From positions 24,068,047 through 24,132,046 of the forward strand of contig NC_040021.1 in the NCBI RefSeq assembly GCF_000972845.2: a DNA stretch of 64,000 bases, read 5' to 3'. The DNA comes from Larimichthys crocea. Lineage: Eukaryota > Chordata > Actinopteri > Sciaenidae. The translations under genes and the position numbers were made by a program. The notes beneath the pieces are model-generated. The model saw only the letters and a program-made list of their open reading frames with translations. It ran no database searches and was not told where the DNA came from. This document shows positions 1 through 12,400 of this stretch, piece after piece (the stretch's first letter is position 1; every line of letters begins with the position of its first letter).

Positions 1-1100
1 TGGTGCTTTGTGGAGACCTGTGCAGTCAATGACATGTCCCAAGTACTCAACAGATGGTCTGAAAAACTCACACTTGTCTTTCCAAACTTTCAAACCATAC
101 TCCTCCAGTCGTTGTAGTGTCACATCCAAATTCTTTAAGTGTGACTGCTCATCTGGTCCTGTGATGAGCAGATCATCCAGGTAGCACTGAACCCCTAAAG
201 GACCACTGAGGATCTGGTCCATTGCTCTTTGGAACAGTGCTGGGGCAGAGGTGATCCCAAAAGGGAGCCTCTGGTACCTGTACAGTCCTTTGTAGTCAGC
301 AGCTCCTGTGACTCACGTTCCACATGCATCTGAAGATATGCTTGAGATAAATCTATCTTACTAAACTTCTGACCTCCAGCCAAACATGAGAAGAGGTCAT
401 CAATATGGGGTAATGGGTACTTTTCTGTTGTCAAGACCGGATTTACAGTTACTTTAAAATCACCGCAGATTCTTGGAGCTCCGTCCTTCTTCATGACGGT
501 GACAATGAGTGTAGCCCATTCACTTATGCTTACAGGTTCCAGAACCCCACTCATCACTAACCTGTCTAATTCTGCCTCCACTTTCGGTCTGATGGCATAT
601 GTGACAGGTCTAGCTTTTAGGCACTTGGGTGTGCTGCTGGGTTTAACTGTCAGCTTAACCATGATGTCTTTCATGCTGCCAAGCTCTCCATCAAAAACCT
701 GGGGATACTTCTTTAAGATCTCCTGCAGGGGGCTTGTTTCTCCATCCATAACCAAGAACACTTCTGACCAGTTCAGCTTGATTCTTTTTAGCAACCTGCG
801 ACCTAGCAGAGCTGGATGGTTTCCTGAAATGATGTACAGTGGAAGAGTCTCTTTTTGCTTGTTGTATTCCACTGTCACATTTACAGCTCCTAACACTGGG
901 ACAGGCTCACCAGTGTATGTCCTTGATTTAAGCTTGGTCTCTCGGAGAGCAAGGTGTTGCAGTTTCTCTTTGTATACAATTTCTGATACCATGGATACAC
1001 GTGTACCAGTGTCCACCTGTATCCGCACTGGTTTATTCCCAAGTAGTGGTGTGACCCAGTAACCATCATCATCGTTGTCCAAGACAGATAAAACATGCAC
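1..1100 (-). pseudogene. Pol of the gypsy element: retropepsin and reverse transcriptase, frameshifted
   Basis: The frame from 1100 carries the aspartic protease active site (QVDTGTRVSMVSE), then the RT region beginning PQVFDGELGSMKD with motifs GAPRICGDFK and FSKIDLSQAYLQM. Near 285-305 the frame breaks; in a neighbouring frame RT continues (RYQRLPFGITSAP, then the catalytic QCYLDD at about 163-182) and is still open at position 1. This is the standard Ty3/gypsy PR-RT order. RNase H and integrase would lie outside the window. Confidence 0.9.
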
Positions 1101-1295
1101 GGTATCCTCATCAGACTCACAATCACTCTGCTAATCCTGTTCATGTTCCATCTTGTTCACGTGTTTCTTTTTGTTTCTGTGAAAGCCACCTCTCTTTTCC
1201 TCATTGAACTGCTTGTGTGTCTGAGTCTTCTTGCTTCTACAGGCACGTTCGATGTGGCCTTTCTTACCACACTTCCTACAGTCCAAGTCCTTACA

Positions 1296-1922
1296 TCAAC
1301 ACTCTAGTGCCTGATGCCCTGCTTTCCCACAACGGTTGCACAGCTGGCCAGTTGTTGCTTTCTTGGTGGATTCAGACACCTTATGCACTTGGGTTGATGC
1401 ACTTAGCTGCTGTGCTTCTCTGGCAGCCATCTCCATTGATGTGCTGATCTCAATGGCCGTATCCAGTCTCAGGTTAGCTTCAGTCCGTAACCGTTTTTGA
1501 ATAGTTTCACTACGTAGACCACACACCAGCCGGTCACGTATGGTGTCATTGAGTGAAAGTCCAAATTCACAATGTTCAGATAACTGTTTCAGTACAGCTA
1601 CAAACTGTGAAACAGATTCCCACTCTTCCTGGTTCCTTTTATGGAATCTGAATCTCTCTGCAATGATCAGTGGCTTCGGTGAATAGTGATCCTTTAATAT
1701 TGTCACTATTTCATCATAGGACTTGTCTCCTGGCTTGGCAGGTTGCACTAGACTGCACAGTAGGTTGAATGTTTTTCCTCCCATAACACTTAAAAACGTT
1801 GGTACAATAACAGCAGCTTTGATGTTGTTAGCAAAGGCAAAATACTCAAACCTTTCCGTGTATGAACTCCACTGTTCTGTATTTTCTTCAAATGGTCCAA
1901 TATGTCTGACCAGCGCAGCCAT
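1296..1922 (-). pseudogene. Gag-like protein of the gypsy element, ends in a premature TGA
   Basis: The frame opens at ATG 1922 and runs 208 codons to a TGA at 1296-1298. It has a retrotransposon capsid-like region (around residues 15-150) and a CCHC zinc knuckle at the end (CNRCGKAGHQALEC). Past the stop, the same frame continues with a second CCHC knuckle (CRKCGKKGHIERAC), so the TGA cuts between two knuckles. Programmed readthrough is conceivable, but a second stop (TAG at 1131) and a frameshift in pol make simple decay more likely. Confidence 0.85.
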
Positions 1923-2234
1923 TTTGAAAATATTCCTTCAGCAATTTGCTTTTCCTTGTGCAAACTTTCTCCTGGTCGTCAGCACTTATTGTCATTATTT
2001 TTTTTTTTTTTTTTTTTTTACTGCATTAATGTCTTTCTGTCATGCCACACAGTCCTCCCTTCATCCGTTTACTCCAGTCTCCTTTCCCCGTAGCAGCGCT
2101 GTCCTCCGACACAGCACAGTCCTGACCACACCGGAGCAGCTAGCTTGCACCGCAGGTAGCCACAGCGTCGCGATGTACGTGCGCAAATTAAGCTTGTTAA
2201 ACTCGGACTTTCCACCGAAAAACAACGAACGTAA

Positions 2235-2436
2235 GGCCGTACCTCGTCGCCAGTTTTGTTTCATACTTGGTCATTTAATATGACGACTATTAATGAGGAA
2301 ACAGGAGACCCGGGGAAGTTGCACGTCTGCTGTATTCAAACTTCAACTCAGGACAGACAACTACAAAACGTCACTTCACAACACATAACATAAGGGGACA
2401 TAACCGTATCCCTGAAGGGACAAACTTGGGCTGTCA
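2235..2436 (-). repeat. 5' LTR (about 2257-2436) and primer-binding site (about 2235-2252)
   Basis: On the minus strand the LTR opens with TG at 2436, exactly where similarity to the flanking intron unit stops, and appears to close with CA at about 2257-2258. A few bases on, TGGCGACGAGGT begins (2252 downwards), a TGG start as expected for a tRNA 3'-end complement. The LTR would be short (about 180 bp). The 3' LTR is outside the window, so the boundary is inferred from position only. Confidence 0.55.
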
Positions 2437-2439
2437 ATG

Positions 2440-5400
2440 CAAAACAGTATCAGTATCTATATTTCTTTTTAATTACTATCTGCTTCTCTCTCTTTGTTTT
2501 TACAGACTTCACAGCTTGTCCTGTTACAACAACCTCTCCACCAACAAGTAAGATGAGAGACAGCAGTTCATCAATGTAATGATTATCACCAAACACCAAC
2601 ATGTTTTATTATGCCATGTTTCTTTTGACATCTCCCTACAGCTCCTCCAGCTGTTTATGAATACATAATCTCTGTTGAGTTGAACATCTCAGATGTTGCA
2701 GTGATAAATGGACTGAGGACCATTCTGAACAACATCAGTTACCCCATCAGCATCAACAACCACATACAAATCTCTGATGTCAACATTTCCACAGGTAAAA
2801 ATTATAAACTTAATTAATCACAAATGATATCACAAGTCATGGGAAACATGTTCAGTTGCGAATGTGTGTGCTTTGCATGAAGTCAATTTGAAGAGTTCCT
2901 TACAAAAACAATACAATACAGTACAGATCCTAATATTTTGTTGGTGTTTGATGCTGTCTCCAGTTTGCTCTCCGAGCAGTGGTGGTTTCCAGTGCAGATG
3001 TGAGGATCAGTATCGTTGGTCATGTGACCAGTGTTTTCAGCATGGACCCTGTGACAACATCACTGATGACACATGTGGATGCATCAATGCCATTCCTCCT
3101 GATGGACAATACTGCCAGTCTGTTTATCAGCACAGTAAGTTAGTTTGAAACACGTGACAATAAGTAAAAAGTTGTACTTATGTAAAAAGTATCAGTATCT
3201 ATATTTGTTTTTAATTACTATCTACTTCTCTCTCTTTGTTTTTTACAGACTTCACAGCTTGTCCTGTTACAACAACCTCTCCACCAACAAGTGAGATGAG
3301 AGACAGCACTTCATCAATGTAATGATTATCACCAAACACCAACATGTTTTATTATACCATGTTTCTTTTGAAATCTTCCTACAGCTCCTCCAGCTGTTTA
3401 TGAATACATCATCTCTGTTGAGTTGAACATCTCAGATGTTGCAGTGATAAATGGACTGAGGACCATTCTGAACAACATCAGTTACCCCATCAGCATCAAC
3501 AACCACATACAAATCTCTGACGTCAACATTTCCACAGGTAAAAATTATAAACTTAATTAATCACAAATGATATCACAAGTCATGGGAAACATGTTCAGTT
3601 GCAAATGTGTGTGCTTTGCATGAAGTCAATTTGAAGAGTTCCTTACAAAAACAATACAATACAGTACAGAAGATCGTAATATTTTGTTGGTGTTTGATGC
3701 TGTCTCCAGTTTGCTCTCCGAGCAGTGGTGGTTTCCAGTGCAGATGTGAGGATCAGTATCGTTGGTCATGTGACCAGTGTTTCCAGCATGGACCCTGTGA
3801 CAACATCACTGATGACACATGTGGATGCATCAATGCCATTCCTCCTGATGGACAATACTGCCAGTCTGTTTATCAGCACAGTAAGTTAGTTTGAAACACG
3901 TGACAATAAGTAAAAAGTTGTACTTATGTAAAAAGTATCAGTATCTATATTTGTTTGTAATTACTATCTACTTCTCTCTCTTTGTTTTTTACAGACTTCA
4001 CAGCTTGTCCTGTTACAACAACCTCTCCACCAACAAGTGAGATGAGAGACAGCACTTCATCAATGTAATGATTATCACCAAACACCAACATGTTTTATTA
4101 TACCATGTTTCTTTTGACATCTTCCTACAGCTCCTCCAGCTGTTTATGAATACATCATCTCTGTTGAGTTGAACATCTCAGATGTTGCAGTGATAAATGG
4201 ACTGAGGACCATTCTGAACAACATCAGTTACCCCATCAGCATCAACAACCACATACAAATCTCTGACGTCAACATTTCCACAGGTAAAAATTATAAACTT
4301 AATTAATCACAAATGATATCACAAGTGATGGGAAACATGTTCAGTTGCAAATGTGTGTGCTTTGCATGAAGTCAATTTGAAGAGTTCCTTACAAAAACAA
4401 TACAATACAGTACAGAAGATCCTAATATTTTGTTGGTGTTTGATGCTGTCTCCAGTTTGCTCTCCGAGCAGTGGTGGTTTCCAGTGCAGATGTGAGGATC
4501 AGTATCGTTGGTCATGTGACCAGTGTTTCCAGCATGGACCCTGTGACAACATCACTGATGACACATGTGGATGCATCAATGCCATTCCTCCTGATGGACA
4601 ATACTGCCAGTCTGTTTATCAGCACAGTAAGTTAGTTTGAAACACGTGACAATAAGTAAAAAGTTGTACTTATGTAAAAAGTATCAGTATCTATATTTGT
4701 TTGTAATTACTATCTACTTCTCTCTCTTTGTTTTTTACAGACTTCACAGCTTGTCCTGTTACAACAACCTCTCCACCAACAAGTGAGATGAGAGACAGCA
4801 CTTCATCAATGTAATGATTATCACCAAACACCAACATGTTTTATTATACCATGTTTCTTTTGACATCTTCCTACAGCTCCTCCAGCTGTTTATGAATACA
4901 TCATCTCTGTTGAGTTGAACATCTCAGATGTTGCAGTGATAAATGGACTGAGGACCATTCTGAACAACATCAGTTACCCCATCAGCATCAACAACCACAT
5001 ACAAATCTCTGACGTCAACATTTCCACAGGTAAAAATTATAAACTTAATTAATCACAAATGATATCACAAGTCATGGGAAACATGTTCAGTTGCAAATGT
5101 GTGTGCTTTGCATGAAGTCAATTTGAAGAGTTCCTTACAAAAACAATACAATACAGTACAGAAGATCCTAATATTTTGTTGGTGTTTGATGCTGTCTCCA
5201 GTTTGCTCTCCGAGCAGTGGTGGTTTCCAGTGCAGATGTGAGGATCAGTATCGTTGGTCATGTGACCAGTGTTTCCAGCATGGACCCTGTGACAACATCA
5301 CTGATGACACATGTGGATGCATCAATGCCATTCCTCCTGATGGACAATACTGCCAGTCTGTTAATCAGCACAGTAAGTTGGTTTAAAACACACATGACAA

Positions 5401-8400
5401 TAAGTAGATAGTGGTACTTATTTAGGAATGATCAGTATCCATATTTGTTACTAATGTAGATACTGGCAAATGGCATTACATATTTGTTTGTAATGCCATG
5501 CGTCCTAATGGACAATACGCCCAGTCTGTTTATTCCACATTTGTTTGTAATTAGTATCTACTTCTCTCTCTTTGTTTTTACAGACTTCACAGCTTGTCCT
5601 GTTACAACAACCTCTCCACCAACAAGTGAGATGAGAGACAGCACTTCATCAATGCAATGATTATCACCAAACACCAACATGTTTTATTATACCATGTTTC
5701 TTTTGACATGTCCCTACAGCTCCTCCAGCTGTTTATGAATACATCATCTCTGTTGAGTTGAACATCTCAGATGTTGCAGTGATAAATGGACTGAGGACCA
5801 TTCTGAACAACATCAGTTACCCCATCAGCATCAACAACCACATACAAATCTCTGACGTCAACATTTCCACAGGTAAAAATTATAAACTTAATTAATCACA
5901 AATGATATCACAAGTCATGGGAAACATGTTCAGTTGCAAATGTGTGTGCTTTGCATGAAGTCAATTTGAAGAGTTCCTTACAAAAACAATACAATACAGT
6001 ACAGAAGATCGTAATATTTTGTTGGTGTTTGATGCTGTCTCCAGTTTGCTCTCCGAGCAGTGGTGGTTTCCAGTGCAGATGTGAGGATCAGTATCGGTGG
6101 TCATGTGACCAGTGTTTCCAGCATGGACCCTGTGACAACATCACTGATGACACATGTGGATGCATCAATGCCATTCCTCCTGATGGACAATACTGCCAGT
6201 CTGTTTATCAGCACAGTAAGTTAGTTTGAAACACGTGACAATAAGTAAAAAGTTGTACTTATGTAAAAAGTATCAGTATCTATATTTGTTTGTAATTACT
6301 ATCTACTTCTCTCTCTTTGTTTTTTACAGACTTCACAGCTTGTCCTGTTACAACAACCTCTCCACCAACAAGTGAGATGAGAGACAGCACTTCATCAATG
6401 TAATGATTATCACCAAACACCAACATGTTTTATTATACCATGTTTCTTTTGACATCTTCCTACAGCTCCTCCAGCTGTTTATGAATACATCATCTCTGTT
6501 GAGTTGAACATCTCAGATGTTGCAGTGATAAATGGACTGAGGACCATTCTGAACAACATCAGTTACCCCATCAGCATCAACAACCACATACAAATCTCTG
6601 ACGTCAACATTTCCACAGGTAAAAATTATAAACTTAATTAATCACAAATGATATCACAAGTCATGGGAAACATGTTCAGTTGCAAATGTGTGTGCTTTGC
6701 ATGAAGTCAATTTGAAGAGTTCCTTACAAAAACAATACAATACAGTACAGAAGATCGTAATATTTTGTTGGTGTTTGATGCTGTCTCCAGTTTGCTCTCC
6801 GAGCAGTGGTGGTTTCCAGTGCAGATGTGAGGATCAGTATCGTTGGTCATGTGACCAGTGTTTCCAGCATGGACCCTGTGACAACATCACTGATGACACA
6901 TGTGGATGCATCAATGCCATTCCTCCTGATGGACAATACTGCCAGTCTGTTTATCAGCACAGTAAGTTAGTTTGAAACACGTGACAATAAGTAAAAAGTT
7001 GTACTTATGTAAAAAGTATCAGTATCTATATTTGTTTGTAATTACTATCTACTTCTCTCTCTTTGTTTTTTACAGACTTCACAGCTTGTCCTGTTACAAC
7101 AACCTCTCCACCAACAAGTGAGATGAGAGACAGCACTTCATCAATGTAATGATTATCACCAAACACCAACATGTTTTATTATACCATGTTTCTTTTGACA
7201 TCTTCCTACAGCTCCTCCAGCTGTTTATGAATACATCATCTCTGTTGAGTTGAACATCTCAGATGTTGCAGTGATAAATGGACTGAGGACCATTCTGAAC
7301 AACATCAGTTACCCCATCAGCATCAACAACCACATACAAATCTCTGACGTCAACATTTCCACAGGTAAAAATTATAAACTTAATTAATCACAAATGATAT
7401 CACAAGTCATGGGAAACATGTTCAGTTGCAAATGTGTGTGCTTTGCATGAAGTCAATTTGAAGAGTTCCTTACAAAAACAATACAATACAGTACAGAAGA
7501 TCGTAATATTTTGTTGGTGTTTGATGCTGTCTCCAGTTTGCTCTCCGAGCAGTGGTGGTTTCCAGTGCAGATGTGAGGATCAGTATCGTTGGTCATGTGA
7601 CCAGTGTTTCCAGCATGGACCCTGTGACAACATCACTGATGACACATGTGGATGCATCAATGCCATTCCTCCTGATGGACAATACTGCCAGTCTGTTTAT
7701 CAGCACAGTAAGTTAGTTTGAAACACGTGACAATAAGTAAAAAGTTGTACTTATGTAAAAAGTATCAGTATCTATATTTGTTTGTAATTACTATCTACTT
7801 CTCTCTCTTTGTTTTTTACAGACTTCACAGCTTGTCCTGTTACAACAACCTCTCCACCAACAAGTGAGATGAGAGACAGCACTTCATCAATGTAATGATT
7901 ATCACCAAACACCAACATGTTTTATTATACCATGTTTCTTTTGACATCTTCCTACAGCTCCTCCAGCTGTTTATGAATACATCATCTCTGTTGAGTTGAA
8001 CATCTCAGATGTTGCAGTGATAAATGGACTGAGGACCATTCTGAACAACATCAGTTACCCCATCAGCATCAACAACCACATACAAATCTCTGACGTCAAC
8101 ATTTCCACAGGTAAAAATTATAAACTTAATTAATCACAAATGATATCACAAGTCATGGGAAACATGTTCAGTTGCAAATGTGTGTGCTTTGCATGAAGTC
8201 AATTTGAAGAGTTCCTTACAAAAACAATACAATACAGTACAGAAGATCCTAATATTTTGTTGGTGTTTGATGCTGTCTCCAGTTTGCTCTCCGAGCAGTG
8301 GTGGTTTCCAGTGCAGATGTGAGGATCAGTATCGTTGGTCATGTGACCAGTGTTTCCAGCATGGACCCTGTGACAACATCACTGATGACACATGTGGATG

Positions 8401-9449
8401 CATCAATGCCATTCCTCCTGATGGACAATACTGCCAGTCTGTTTATCAGCACAGTAAGTTAGTTTGAAACACGTGACAATAAGTAAAAAGTTGTACTTAT
8501 GTAAAAAGTATCAGTATCTATATTTGTTTGTAATTACTATCTACTTCTCTCTCTTTGTTTTTTACAGACTTCACAGCTTGTCCTGTTACAACAACCTCTC
8601 CACCAACAAGTGAGATGAGAGACAGCACTTCATCAATGTAATGATTATCACCAAACACCAACATGTTTTATTATACCATGTTTCTTTTGACATCTTCCTA
8701 CAGCTCCTCCAGCTGTTTATGAATACATCATCTCTGTTGAGTTGAACATCTCAGATGTTGCAGTGATAAATGGACTGAGGACCATTCTGAACAACATCAG
8801 TTACCCCATCAGCATTAACAACCACATACAAATCTCTGACGTCAACATTTCCACAGGTAAAAATTATAAACTTAATTAATCACAAATGATATCACAAGTG
8901 ATGGGAAACATGTTCAGTTGCAAATGTGTGTGCTTTGCATGAAGTCAATTTGAAGAGTTCCTTACAAAAACAATACAATACAGTACAGAAGATCCTAATA
9001 TTTTGTTTGTGTTTGATGCTGTCTCCAGTTTGCTCTCCGAGCAGTGGTGGTTTCCAGTGCAGATGTGAGGATCAGTATCGGTGGTCATGTGACCAGTGTT
9101 TCCAGCATGGACCCTGTGACAACATCACCGATGACACATGTGGATGCATCAATGCCGTTCCTCCTGATGGACAATACTGCCAGTCTGTTAATCAGCACAG
9201 TAAGTTGGTTTAAAACAGACATAACAATAAGTAGATTTTGGTACTTATTTAGGAATGATCAGTATCCATATTTGTTACTAATGTAGATACTGGAAAATGG
9301 CATTACATATTTGTTTGTAATGCCATTCGTCCTAATGGACAATGCGCCCAGTCTATTTATTCCACATTTGTTTTTAATTACTATCTACTTTTCTCTCGTT
9401 TTTACAGACTTCACAGCTTGTCCTGTTAGAACAACCTCTCCACCAACAA
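2440..9449 (+). repeat. Tandem array of nine three-exon units in the ADGRF ectodomain
   Basis: Units repeat every 746 bp (743 after unit 1, 843 after unit 4). Each has exon A (42 nt, Thr/Pro linker with one Cys), exon B (153 nt, YEYIISVELNISD...) and exon C (171 nt, nine Cys, GGFQCRCEDQYRWSCDQC), all phase 1-1. A: 2506-2547, 3249-3290, 3995-4036, 4741-4782, 5584-5625, 6330-6371, 7076-7117, 7822-7863, 8568-8609, tenth 9408-9449. B: 2642-2794, 3385-3537, 4131-4283, 4877-5029, 5720-5872, 6466-6618, 7212-7364, 7958-8110, 8704-8856. C: 2964-3134, 3710-3880, 4456-4626, 5202-5372, 6045-6215, 6791-6961, 7537-7707, 8283-8453, 9029-9199. Each unit adds 122 residues, ten cysteines and four N-glycosylation sequons. 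B resembles a SEA-like half-domain and C an EGF-like cysteine module of ADGRF N-termini (inference). Confidence 0.93.
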
Positions 9450-12400
9450 GTAAGATGAGAGAGACACACACCAACATATTGTGTTTCTTGAGGCCGTTGA
9501 ACACAAACTCTATAAAGTTAAAATTCTTTCTACCTGTTTAATCAACCTATCATACTGATACACTGAATTTCTGAGCAATGAAAGTGAAAACAGAAGCTTT
9601 GTTCTTGGTGTCATACTCTCTTGGCAATTATTGATATTTAATTACATTTTTAAAATCACAGATACCACAACAGTTGCAACAACCCAGAACACTACATTCT
9701 TTACAACTCCCACTGTCACAACTGGTATGTATTAAAAATCAATATATATATGTATTGACTATATATAATATTGACTATAATTCATCAGTGGTATTGCTAC
9801 AACCACTAGTAAATATATTTTTATATAAGTATTATGTAATATTTTGCGTTTATATTACTGTTACCAACTCCATGCATGACATTGCAAATAGTAGTAACTC
9901 GTAGTGTATGGGTAGACTGACAAAGTGATTTTAACAAACTGATTCTCAAAATTTCAATGACACGGCATATTTATGTGTTTCATGTAAAAAACGGCAACTG
10001 AAGGTTATTGATATTACAGCAGCCAAAGCCAGATAAAGCTCTAGCAATTAGCTAATTTAGCAATTAATGCTGAAGCTATCTGTCCATCAATGGTAAATCA
10101 CTGAGAGTTACAGTGGAGCAGCATCAGGACATCAAGGGGGAAAACAGTATTATTATTTTAATAACAGGTAATAACAGGTGAATATGAAACATACATTTCA
10201 AGAAATCATTTTCATTTGAAGGAATAATAATTGTAACATATTTTATTCAGACTCAACACCTAATGCTACAACATATTTAAATGCCACAATGGCTACAACA
10301 TCAACATTAAGGATAACAAGTACGCATTTAAAATAGGTTAGTTGTATACAATATAAATAATTCAGTCTCAGTTGAAAACACAAAAAACCTACACATTGTT
10401 ACAGCCTCACACAAGATCATCCTGGTCCAGTTTTGCTTCCTAGTAAAGAATAACATGCAACTATAAAGTCATTTTTACAGACACAATTGCTACAACTACA
10501 ACACCCACAGCCTCTCCAGCAACCACTCTAAAAAGTAAAATTAAAAATATAACATGGAAATGTAGCTTTGTTATGATTCCTTCTGTTTTTATAAGTGATG
10601 CCACACTAGATGTACAGTGTGCTAGAGATAATAATAATAAATTCAGTAAATATAATCATCCTAGATTCAACTCTTCAATCGACAACTTTTCAGTTGATCA
10701 TACATAATTTTAAAATGGTTTTGTCAACTACAGATGCTACAACAGGTGTGAACACAACAGCACTTACCACAACACCAACAATGATCATAACAAGTGAGTG
10801 CTTAAAATGATATTTTACCTTATCTGACAAGGCAGTTATTGACTTCACTGATTCATCAGATTTCACTTTTCAGTTTAACATAAATATTTTAAAATGGTTT
10901 TGTCAGATGCAACTACAGATGCTACAACAGGTGTGAACATAACAACAGTTACCACGACACCAACAATGAATGTAACGAGTAAGTGCTTAAAATTACATCC
11001 TACTTCATCTGACAAGGCATTATAACGAGTAAGCGCCTAAATCAAGTTTTCTTGCCACATACACAATCTACACGGTACATTGACGACACACATAGTTGTT
11101 TTCTTTTGCAAGCTGTTTATTGTAGAAGGGTTAGGATGCATCTGATCACTGCAACACCCTTAACTTGACCAACAATCGTATTTACCAGTGAGTTTTGGAT
11201 GTAAAGGGCTTCTTGACACTTCCCCTTTGACAATTCCATAGTGTAACATGCTACCACTTCCTTCCTTAACAGGACAGTTAGCATGTCAATTAAGATCATG
11301 TGACATACTTGAGCAACACAGTTTAGTAAAACTACACAGTCGTTTTCTATTATCAGTTGTAATACTGTAAAATGTTCTTGTCAGATTCAACATCAGTTGG
11401 TACAACACCTGTGAACAGTACAACACCCACAATGTCACCAACAAGTAAGTGTTTAAAATAACATGTTACTTTACTTTTTCTTGTTATAACAAAGCAGTTA
11501 TTTGTCTTCACATTTCAGTTGATCATACATAATTTTTAAATGGTTTTGTCAACTACAGATGCTACAACAGGTGTGAACACAACAACACTTACCACAACAC
11601 CAACAACGACTGTAACGAGTGAGTACTTAAAATGACAACTTACTTTATCTGGCAAAACAGTTTTTGTCTTCATTGAATTGCACACTTCACTTTTCAGTTG
11701 AATATACATAATTATAAAATGATTTTGTCAGATTCAACTACAGATGCTACAACAGGTGTGAACACAACAGCACTTACCATAACACCAACAACGACTGTAA
11801 GGAGTAAGTGCTTAAAATGACATCTTACTTTTCAATCATTAGTGGTAAATGGCGCTGGTCTACCGTCTTTAAAAGACTTGCAGCCATGCAAGGTGCCAAC
11901 TGCTCATCTGGAGTGCTTCCTATTGAAAGTGCTTTTCCCCCTTCCTGATTTCTTGTTTTTTTCATATTACATTTTGTCACACTTGTGTTTCAGATCATCA
12001 AATTTTAATATGAGATAACCTGAGTAAATAAAAGATGCATTTTTTAAATGATAATTTCATTTCTTAAAGGAAAAAAAGATGTCCAAACCTACCTGGCCCT
12101 CTATGTTAAATCATGAATTAACTGTGATTGACCACACTTTTTTGAAAGCTAAATTTCAATTTAACTACCCATCAAGGCCTCATTACTACCAGTCCTGTTG
12201 AATCAAGAAATCACTTTAATAGAACTTGTTTGGCAAAGTGAAGTAGGTTAAAATATCTCAAAAAGTAGCTCATCATGCCACAATGTAAAGAAATTCGAGA
12301 ACAGATGAGAAACAAACTAATTTATATCTATCAGTGTGGAAAGGGTTGCAAAGCCATTTCTAAAGATTTGGGACTCCAGCGAGACTGGCCTACCAAAATT

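Larger units (their letters stand above)
1..2436 (-). mobile_element. Degenerate Ty3/gypsy LTR retrotransposon (left part outside window)
   Basis: Reading on the minus strand gives LTR, primer-binding site, gag with zinc knuckles, aspartic protease and reverse transcriptase, the Ty3/gypsy order up to RT; the rest lies left of position 1. The 5' LTR boundary is at 2436, where the GPCR intron repeat resumes, so the element inserted into an intron of the tandem exon array. Gag and pol share one reading frame but are interrupted by in-frame TGA (1296-1298) and TAG (1131-1133), and by a frameshift near 285-305. A pure T run of about 20 bases at about 1999-2019 lies between LTR and gag. It cannot be active as it stands. 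Confidence 0.9.

Noticed and set aside
2864..9213. Nine repeated open frames of about 95 codons with a hydrophobic start (MCALHEV...FCWCLMLSP) that look like small secreted cysteine-rich proteins
   Set aside because: They begin in the intron before exon C. A canonical acceptor (CTCCAG) and phase-consistent joins to exons B and A explain the cysteine-rich part, and the hydrophobic leader is translated intron.
2440..9449. CRISPR-like or satellite array
   Set aside because: The 746-bp period contains spliced coding exons with conserved phases; there are no short repeats with unique spacers, and the genome is eukaryotic.
11117..11299. Short minus-strand frame in a mucin-region intron
   Set aside because: No recognisable domain; it lies in a stretch that looks like an unclassified repeat inserted in the intron.
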